A stretch of DNA of 18,117 bases from DATKLX01 sp035542155 (GTDB taxonomy: Bacteria > Chloroflexota > Anaerolineae > Anaerolineales > Anaerolineaceae): positions 1-18,117 of the forward strand of contig DATKLX010000167.1 in NCBI GenBank assembly GCA_035542155.1, written 5' to 3'. The position numbers were made by a program, and so were the translations under genes. Shown here piece by piece: positions 13,304 to 18,117 of the stretch (position 1 is its first letter; every line of letters begins with the position of its first letter). The notes below the pieces were generated by a model that searched no databases, had not been told where the DNA came from, and saw only the letters and a program-made list of their open reading frames with translations.

Positions 13304-15169
13304 ATGGGCGGAGGGCTATCTACACAGGGTCACTGGTTTATCGATTCAGAAGGGAGGAAGGTTCTGCTCCGGGGGGTAAACCTGGGTGGCAGCTCGAAGG
13401 TGCCGCGGGTTCCGAATGGGGCCACGCACATCCCCACCGATTATCACGATCACCGGGGAGTGTCTTTCGTGGGGCGGCCGTTCCCGCTGAAAGAAGCCGA
13501 TGAGCATTACAACAGGCTGCGTCACTGGGGGTTCAACTGCCTGCGCTTCCTGACCACCTGGGAGGCGATCGAGCATGCCGGGCCGGGGATGTACGACGAA
13601 GACTACCTGGACTATCTCTACCAGGTGGTGAAAAAAGCCGGCGATTACGGGTTCTACGTGTTTATCGATCCACATATGGATATGTGGAGCCGCATGACCG
13701 GCGGGGATGGGGCGCCCGGCTGGACCCTGGAGATGGCCGGGTTCGATCTATCCAGGCTCGACGCATCAGACGCGGCGATCACGATGGCGGCGCGATACCC
13801 GAATTACGCAAAAATGTCCTGGGGGAACAACACCAACCGCCTGGGTTGCGCAACGATGTACACCCTGTTCTATGGCGGAGAGCGCTTTGCTCCCAGGCTC
13901 AGCGTCGATGGGGTCAATTTCCAGGAATATCTGCAGGATCACTTCGTCAGCTCCTACGTCGAGGTCGCCAGGCGGATAGCCGGCCTGCCCCACGTGATTG
14001 GCTACGACTGCCTGAACGAGCCCCGCCCCGGCTATATCGGGGTGGACGATCTCAACAGCACACCGCTGATGTGGGTGGACGGCCCGCTGCTGACCTGGTT
14101 TGAGACCATGGCGATCCCGACCGGGGTCCCCAGCCAGGTGCCCTACATCCATTACGATGGACTGCAGCCTTCGGAGACCGCTATTGCGGTCCTTAACCCG
14201 GATGGCTTCAGCGCCTGGGTGGATCCCGCGCGGGATATCTGGCAGATGCATGGGGTGTGGGAGAAAGATGGACAGGGGCGGGGTGTCCTGCTCCAGCCGG
14301 GCTACTTCAGTGGGGGCAACTTCTTTATGGACTACGTGCGCCCGCTGATCGAGCGCCTGGCCTTTGCCCTGCGGACGGTGGACCGGGATGCGCTCATCTT
14401 TTTTCAAGGCGAGCCCGGGTCGTTCGATCCGATCGCGATCGATCCGCGTATCCCGCTGGTCAACGCCAGCCACTGGTACGACGTCCTTACCCTCTACCGC
14501 AAGCATTACGATCCCAGTATAACCCTCGAATGGGGCACGTTCCGGATCGTCGTGGGGGAGGGGCCGGTGCGGGAGATGTTCAAGAACCAGATCGGTTTGA
14601 TGATCGAGCTGACCGACAAATACCTGCGCGGTGCGCCGGCGCTGGTCGGCGAGTTTGGCCTGCCCTACGACCTGGACGACGGCTACCCGATCAAGACGGG
14701 CGATTACGCCTGTCCAATCGATGCCTTGAGCGCGTATTACGATGCGCTCGACGCGCACCTGGCGCACGGGACGCAGTGGAACTACACTCCGGATAACGAT
14801 AACCGCTGGGGGGACCAGTGGAATCAGGAGGACCTCTCGATTTTCAGCCGCGATCAACAGGACGATCCCGGGGACCTGGACAGCGGCGGGAGGGCGGTGG
14901 TAGGGTTCTGCCGGCCGCACCTGTATGCCTGTGCCGGGACGCCGCGGCGCCAGTTTTTCAACCAGGATGACGGCAATTTCGCCCTCGAGGTCGAGCCGGA
15001 TGCGCAGGTTCAGCAGCCGACGACGGTCTACGTGCCGCGGATCCAATACCCGCGGGGGTTCGAGGTCGCCGTATCCAGTGGGGTTTGGGAGTATAATCCA
15101 GGCGACCAGTGCCTGACCTGGGTCAAACTCTCGCCGGGCCCCCAGACCCTGTCTATCAAACGTCTATAA
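13304..15169 (+). CDS. GH5 glycoside hydrolase (GH5_12-like, glucosylceramide/steryl glucosidase type)
   Basis: 621 aa. A retaining glycosidase of the (beta/alpha)8 GH-A clan. Visible family marks: LLRGVNLGG near the N-terminus, FNCLRFLTTWEAIEHAGPG in strand/loop 2, and FIDPHMDMWSRMTGGDGAPG at about residue 125. That last segment is close to the 'DPHQDVWSR.SGG.GAPGWT' signature I know from the GH5_12 enzymes that cleave steryl glucosides and glucosylceramides. The acid/base glutamate is E239 in CLNEP and the nucleophile is E450 in LVGEFGLPYD. A C-terminal beta-rich domain follows (about 530-621). There is no signal peptide, so the enzyme should act in the cytosol. It is followed 2 nt after its stop by galT, suggesting that released hexose is fed into the Leloir route. 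GH5 membership is firm; substrate is inferred. Confidence 0.85.
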   Translation: MGGGLSTQGHWFIDSEGRKVLLRGVNLGGSSKVPRVPNGATHIPTDYHDHRGVSFVGRPFPLKEADEHYNRLRHWGFNCLRFLTTWEAIEHAGPGMYDEDYLDYLYQVVKKAGDYGFYVFIDPHMDMWSRMTGGDGAPGWTLEMAGFDLSRLDASDAAITMAARYPNYAKMSWGNNTNRLGCATMYTLFYGGERFAPRLSVDGVNFQEYLQDHFVSSYVEVARRIAGLPHVIGYDCLNEPRPGYIGVDDLNSTPLMWVDGPLLTWFETMAIPTGVPSQVPYIHYDGLQPSETAIAVLNPDGFSAWVDPARDIWQMHGVWEKDGQGRGVLLQPGYFSGGNFFMDYVRPLIERLAFALRTVDRDALIFFQGEPGSFDPIAIDPRIPLVNASHWYDVLTLYRKHYDPSITLEWGTFRIVVGEGPVREMFKNQIGLMIELTDKYLRGAPALVGEFGLPYDLDDGYPIKTGDYACPIDALSAYYDALDAHLAHGTQWNYTPDNDNRWGDQWNQEDLSIFSRDQQDDPGDLDSGGRAVVGFCRPHLYACAGTPRRQFFNQDDGNFALEVEPDAQVQQPTTVYVPRIQYPRGFEVAVSSGVWEYNPGDQCLTWVKLSPGPQTLSIKRL

Positions 15170-15171
15170 AG

Positions 15172-16233
15172 ATGAACTTCGAACTGCCGCACCGCCGCTT
15201 CAACCCGTTGACCCGCGATTGGGTGTTGGTCTCGCCGCAGCGCGCCAGGCGTCCCTGGTTGGGGCAGATGGAGAAGGCGCCTGAGGAACAACTTCCCCCC
15301 TACGATCCCGGCTGTTCTCTCTGCCCAGGAAACTCGCGCGCGGGTGGGGCTCTCCAGAACCCAAAATATACCGGAACCTTCGTCTTCGACAACGACTTTA
15401 TGGCGTTGCTCCCGCCCGAGCCGGGGTTTGACCTGGCCGAGCTGGACCGCGCTGAAGGCCAGAAAAATCCGCTCTTCAAGGCCGAACCCGAGGTGGGCCT
15501 GTGCCGGGTGATCTGCTTCTCGCCACGCCACGACCTCTCCCTGCCGGAGCTGAGTCAGGCGGACGTCGAGGCAGTGGTGCGCACCTGGGCCGACCAGACC
15601 ATGGAGATCGGCAGCCTGGACTATATCCGCTACGTGCAGATCTTCGAGAACAAGGGCGCAGTGATGGGCTGCTCGCAGCCCCATCCCCACTGCCAGGTAT
15701 GGGCCTCGGGGCACATCCCCAATGAGCCGGCCAAGGAGCTGATCGCGCAGTCCGAATACCTGGAGGAACAGGGGAGCTGCCTGATCTGCGACTACCTGGC
15801 CGCGGAGCGCAGGAGCGGCGAGCGGGTGATCGCGGAGAACGAGCATTTTACCGCCCTGATCCCGTTTTGGGCGATCTGGCCGTTCGAGGTGTTCCTGGCC
15901 GGGCAGCGCCACGCTGCCAGCCTGCCGGACCTGACGCCGGCGGAAGCCGGCGGCCTGGCGGATATTCTCCGCCAGGTGACAGCTCGGTACGATAACCTCT
16001 TCGAGATCTCTTTCCCGTATTCCATGGGGTTCCACCAGGCGCCCAGCAAAGGGGGACCGTATCCCGGCTGGCACCTGCACGCCCATTTCTATCCGCCCCT
16101 GCTGCGCTCGGCGACGGTGCGAAAGTTCATGGTCGGCTACGAGATGCTGGCGATGCCGCAGCGGGATATCACCCCCGAAACTGCCGCGGAGCGCCTGCGC
16201 AGCCTGAGCGTGGTTCATTATAAGCAAAAATAA
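15172..16233 (+). CDS. galT: Galactose-1-phosphate uridylyltransferase
   Basis: 353 aa. Transfers UMP between UDP-glucose and galactose-1-phosphate in the Leloir pathway, cytosolic, HIT superfamily. The active-site HPHCQVW motif (H171-P172-H173, W177) holds the nucleophilic histidine (H173) and the conserved Gln two residues on. The N-terminus RRFNPLTRDWVLVSPQRARR is the family signature. Cysteines C48 and C51 (CSLC) fit the zinc site, and a second pair occurs in CLIC. The C-terminal domain ends with GWHLHAHFYPPLLRS, another conserved histidine cluster. The ATG at 15172 lies 2 nt after the GH5 stop codon; a longer in-frame start inside the GH5 gene lacks family similarity. Translation is probably coupled to the glycosidase gene. 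Confidence 0.93.
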   Translation: MNFELPHRRFNPLTRDWVLVSPQRARRPWLGQMEKAPEEQLPPYDPGCSLCPGNSRAGGALQNPKYTGTFVFDNDFMALLPPEPGFDLAELDRAEGQKNPLFKAEPEVGLCRVICFSPRHDLSLPELSQADVEAVVRTWADQTMEIGSLDYIRYVQIFENKGAVMGCSQPHPHCQVWASGHIPNEPAKELIAQSEYLEEQGSCLICDYLAAERRSGERVIAENEHFTALIPFWAIWPFEVFLAGQRHAASLPDLTPAEAGGLADILRQVTARYDNLFEISFPYSMGFHQAPSKGGPYPGWHLHAHFYPPLLRSATVRKFMVGYEMLAMPQRDITPETAAERLRSLSVVHYKQK

Positions 16234-16274
16234 ATTTGGGGATACTGGGCAGTTGCCCAATATCCCCAAATTTA
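16231..16274. terminator. Strong bidirectional terminator
   Basis: TAAATTTGGGGATA (16231-16244) and TATCCCCAAATTTA (16261-16274) are perfect 14-bp arms, with an inner TGGGCA/TGCCCA stem (16246-16251 with 16254-16259). The A/T-rich ends act as the tail in both directions. It lies exactly between convergent galT and the deoxynucleoside kinase gene and includes the galT stop codon. Confidence 0.92.
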
Positions 16275-16281
16275 TTAATAT

Positions 16282-16917
16282 TTAAATTACCATCTCTTCG
16301 CGACCGGCGAACTTATCCTGGATGCGCTCGACGACCTGGTCGAGGTGTTTGGGCTCGTGGACGAAATCGAGGTCATCGGTGCGCAGGGTGAGGACCGGGC
16401 AGAGATCGAACGAGCACATCCAATCCTCGTAAAAGGAATCGAGCAGGGCCAGGTATTCGGGGGTGATGCCGGACTCGATGTTGCGCGCCCGGCGGCGGAT
16501 CCGCTCCATAAGGACTGGAATAGGGGCCTTGAGATAAATGAGCAGGCTGGGGGCGGGCAGGTTTTTGACGATCAGGTCGAAGAGGCGCCGGTAGGAGCGG
16601 TAATCCAGCTCCGAGAGGTTTCCCATGTGATACAGCGCGCGGGCGAAGATGTAAGCGTCTTCGTAAATGCTGCGGTCGATGATGGCCGAGCGGCGGTCCT
16701 CCCACATTTCGATATGCTGCTCGGCGCGGTGGCCGAGGAAAAAGACCTGCAGGTGGAACGACCAGGCGCGCATGTCGTGGTAGAAGTCGGGGAGGTAAGG
16801 GTTGTCGGCGACGGATTCGAAAGCAGTTCGCCAGCGAAGGCGCTCGCCGATTCGCTCGGTTAAGGAAGTTTTGCCGGAGCCGATATTTCCCGCCACCAGG
16901 ATCAGTCGTTTTGGCAT
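16282..16917 (-). CDS. Deoxynucleoside kinase (dCK/dGK/dNK family)
   Basis: 211 aa. Phosphorylates a deoxynucleoside with ATP in the nucleotide salvage route, cytosolic. The P-loop is GNIGSGKT (residues 10-17). The substrate side shows FESVADNPYLPDFYHDMRAW with the catalytic-base Glu (E34), and FHLQVFFLGHR. The DRS motif is D81-R82-S83 (IIDRSIYEDAY), and the arginine-rich lid is RIRRRARNIESGI. Length is normal for the family. Which deoxynucleoside is preferred cannot be told from the sequence. A perfect TATAAT on the minus strand (16966-16961) sits 44 nt upstream of the start and indicates its own promoter. Confidence 0.92.
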   Translation of the reverse strand: MPKRLILVAGNIGSGKTSLTERIGERLRWRTAFESVADNPYLPDFYHDMRAWSFHLQVFFLGHRAEQHIEMWEDRRSAIIDRSIYEDAYIFARALYHMGNLSELDYRSYRRLFDLIVKNLPAPSLLIYLKAPIPVLMERIRRRARNIESGITPEYLALLDSFYEDWMCSFDLCPVLTLRTDDLDFVHEPKHLDQVVERIQDKFAGREEMVI

Positions 16918-16960
16918 TGTCGGTGTACCCTCTTTAGAGTTGGAGATGGAGTTAAAGGGA

Positions 16961-16966
16961 ATTATA
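16961..16966 (-). promoter_or_regulatory. -10 box of the deoxynucleoside kinase gene
   Basis: TATAAT read on the minus strand in the 81-nt gap upstream of the kinase gene. No good -35 hexamer is visible 16-18 nt further up. The perfect 14-bp palindrome TTCCAGGCCTGGAA (16979-16992) covers that place and could be an activator or repressor site, or part of the end of the upstream protease gene. Confidence 0.45.
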
Positions 16967-16998
16967 CCTGTTTATGGCTTCCAGGCCTGGAAATCAGT

Positions 16999-17724
16999 CT
17001 AATTGAACGCTGGCGCGCCGGGATTGTTGGAACCCAAGTTGTGGAGGGTCTCTTCGACAAAACCGGCGACGATGTGGCTGGGGATCGCGATCCCCTGGTC
17101 GCCGCCGATGATCATGTTGTTGACCCCGATCACCCCGCCGGCGGCGTTGACCAGCGGCCCGCCGGAGTTGCCCGGGGCGAGGGCCGCGTCGGAGCGGATG
17201 TAGGGGACGATCTGGCCGGATTGGGTTTTGAAGCTTCCAAGAGCACTGATGATGCCGGCGGTCAGGTAGCCCACCTGGCCCCAGGGATGCCCGACCGCGA
17301 AAACGAGCTGTCCCACGCGCAGGCCGTGTGAGTCGGCGATCGAGACGACCGGCAGCCCGCTGGTCTCGATGCGCAGCAACGCCAGGTCCACCTGGGGGCC
17401 GCGCGCCAGCAGTTGGGCCCTGAAATTCGTGCCCTGGCCTTCCTGTGCCTGCCTGTCCTGGCGGACCCCAGTCCTGTCGTTCTGGGACAGGGTAGGCCAG
17501 GGCGCCCCAGATGCAGGCAGGACTACGGTCAGCCGGCCCTGGTCGCCGGCGACCACGTGATCGTTGGTCACGATCAGCCCATCGTGGCGCCAGATCAGGC
17601 CGGCGCCGGCCCCGCGCCGCCCGTTGTGGACCTGGACGACGGCACGTTGGACGCGCTCGACCAGGTGCGCGACCTGGGCGTCGAAGGCTTCGGAAACCAG
17701 CATCGGAAAGGCTTCTGCGACCAT
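16999..17724 (-). CDS. HtrA-like trypsin-type serine protease without PDZ domain
   Basis: 241 aa. The complete trypsin-like triad is visible: H56 in IVTNDHVVAG, D113 in VDLALLRI and S187 in APGNSGGPLVN. The domain starts near residue 15 and ends with GIAIPSHIVAGFVEET. There is no PDZ domain behind it, and no signal peptide or membrane anchor before it, so a cytosolic location is likely. Residues ~71-99 are an insertion without family similarity, between LTVVLP and NFRAQLLARG, where other members have only a few residues (DG-type turn). The insertion coincides with a palindromic DNA element. It starts 10 nt after the stop of another HtrA gene, so the pair looks like a tandem duplication in which this copy lost its PDZ domain. 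Confidence 0.88.
   Translation of the reverse strand: MVAEAFPMLVSEAFDAQVAHLVERVQRAVVQVHNGRRGAGAGLIWRHDGLIVTNDHVVAGDQGRLTVVLPASGAPWPTLSQNDRTGVRQDRQAQEGQGTNFRAQLLARGPQVDLALLRIETSGLPVVSIADSHGLRVGQLVFAVGHPWGQVGYLTAGIISALGSFKTQSGQIVPYIRSDAALAPGNSGGPLVNAAGGVIGVNNMIIGGDQGIAIPSHIVAGFVEETLHNLGSNNPGAPAFN
17431..17503. repeat. Palindromic element inserted in frame in the HtrA-like gene
   Basis: Outer arms GCCCTGGCCT (17431-17440) and AGGCCAGGGC (17494-17503) and inner arms CCTGTCC (17452-17458) and GGACAGG (17485-17491) make a nested hairpin. It encodes residues ~75-98 of the protease, a Gln/Gly/Arg-rich segment foreign to the fold. Length is a multiple that keeps the frame open on both sides. Confidence 0.7.
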
Positions 17725-17734
17725 AGCTACCCCG

Positions 17735-18117
17735 TTAACTTTGAATCTCGCCGATCCACACGGAAACGCGCTGGCGCTTCCCGCCGCGGATCAGGTCAAA
17801 GGACAGGGTCTCCCCCGCGGCATGAGCCAGCACGGCGAGAAGCTGATCGTGATTTTCCAGGGGATGGGTCTCGACCCCGACCAGGATGTCGCCCACCCAC
17901 AGGCCGCCGCGCGCCGCCGGGCTGTCTTTCTCCACGTGGACGAGCATCAGGCCCTGGGACTGGCTGCGCCCCAGTTCGGAGTGCTGGTCGGCGGGGAGCT
18001 CGACCGGCTGGCTGCGAACGCCCAGGTAGCCGCGGCGCACGCGGCCATGGAGGCGCATCTGGTCGGCGACCTCCCAGGCCGCCGCGGCAGGGAGAGTGAT
18101 GGAGACCCCCTGGACGT
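17735..18117 (-). CDS. HtrA/DegP-like serine protease, C-terminal part (5' end outside window)
   Basis: The frame is open to the window edge on the minus strand, so the true start is beyond 18117 and this is a partial gene. The first visible residues, VQGVSITLPAAAAWEVADQ, are the end of the protease domain (compare GIGFAIP in other HtrA proteins), then LHGRVRRGYLGVR links to a PDZ domain: GLMLVHVEKDSPAARGG, LWVGDILVGVETHPL and ETLSFDLIRGGKRQRVSVWI at the C-terminus. An internal ATG at 18058 would give only the PDZ domain but has no reason to be the start. The next gene, a PDZ-less HtrA-like protease, follows after 10 nt in the same direction. Confidence 0.85.
   Translation of the reverse strand, partial: VQGVSITLPAAAAWEVADQMRLHGRVRRGYLGVRSQPVELPADQHSELGRSQSQGLMLVHVEKDSPAARGGLWVGDILVGVETHPLENHDQLLAVLAHAAGETLSFDLIRGGKRQRVSVWIGEIQS

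Noticed and set aside
13766..15046. 426-aa minus-strand open frame opposite the GH5 gene
   Set aside because: Antisense of a clear GH5 gene with both catalytic glutamates in place; the minus frame has no recognisable motifs.
15028..16269. 413-aa minus-strand open frame opposite galT
   Set aside because: galT on the + strand has the HPHCQVW active site and family N-terminus; the minus frame runs through the terminator and has no motifs.
17735..18058. A stand-alone PDZ protein starting at 18058
   Set aside because: The frame stays open upstream to the window edge and encodes typical HtrA linker sequence, so it is the end of a longer protease gene.

Overview
The window looks like a chromosomal segment of a member of the Chloroflexota, probably Anaerolineae-like. 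The reasons are the mix of a GT-C membrane glycosyltransferase, a proline/threonine-rich BNR-repeat lipoprotein, an archaeal-type family B polymerase cassette, small stand-alone GerE-type regulators, high GC genes separated by AT-rich spacers, and dispersed palindromic repeats. The taxonomic call is inference; there is no rRNA gene here.

Layout. (1) 1-1740: a group II intron on the + strand, cut at its 5' end by the window edge, with an intact endonuclease-less reverse transcriptase/maturase and recognisable domains V and VI. It ends 4 nt short of the stop codon of the next gene, which is on the opposite strand. (2) 5489-1745 (-): a BNR/Ycf48-like lipoprotein followed by a large GT-C (PMT/ArnT-like) glycosyltransferase. 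(3) 5490-5669: a divergent spacer with a perfect 18-bp hairpin and a promoter that appears to give a leaderless mRNA. (4) 5670-9447 (+): a regulator that joins a ribbon-helix-helix-like N-terminus to a LuxR-type HTH, then a tightly packed three-gene cassette: a RadA/Rad51-like protein without a P-loop, an 89-aa helical protein, and a divergent PolB2-like family B DNA polymerase. The polymerase reading frame runs out into a dispersed palindromic repeat that supplies its last ~45 codons. A second small LuxR-type regulator (9537-9809) follows. (5) 12892-9790 (-): an ECF sigma factor, its zinc-finger anti-sigma partner, a bactofilin-like membrane protein and a toast-rack/DUF4097-like lipoprotein, which looks like a self-regulated envelope-response operon. 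(6) 12893-13303: a non-coding spacer with the second copy of the dispersed repeat and a promoter. (7) 13304-16233 (+): a GH5 glycosidase resembling the steryl-glucoside/glucosylceramide-cleaving subfamily, coupled to galT, ending in a strong bidirectional terminator. (8) 18117-16282 (-): the C-terminal end of an HtrA protease, a second PDZ-less HtrA-like protease carrying an in-frame palindromic insertion, and a deoxynucleoside kinase.

The part most worth attention is the RadA-like / small protein / PolB2-like cassette between two LuxR-type regulators. It is a plausible DNA damage tolerance module whose ATPase-fold partner cannot bind ATP in the usual way, and whose polymerase keeps the catalytic aspartates while the rest of its motifs are strongly altered. 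Secondary points of interest are the palindromic elements that have entered coding sequence (polymerase C-terminus and HtrA-like protease).
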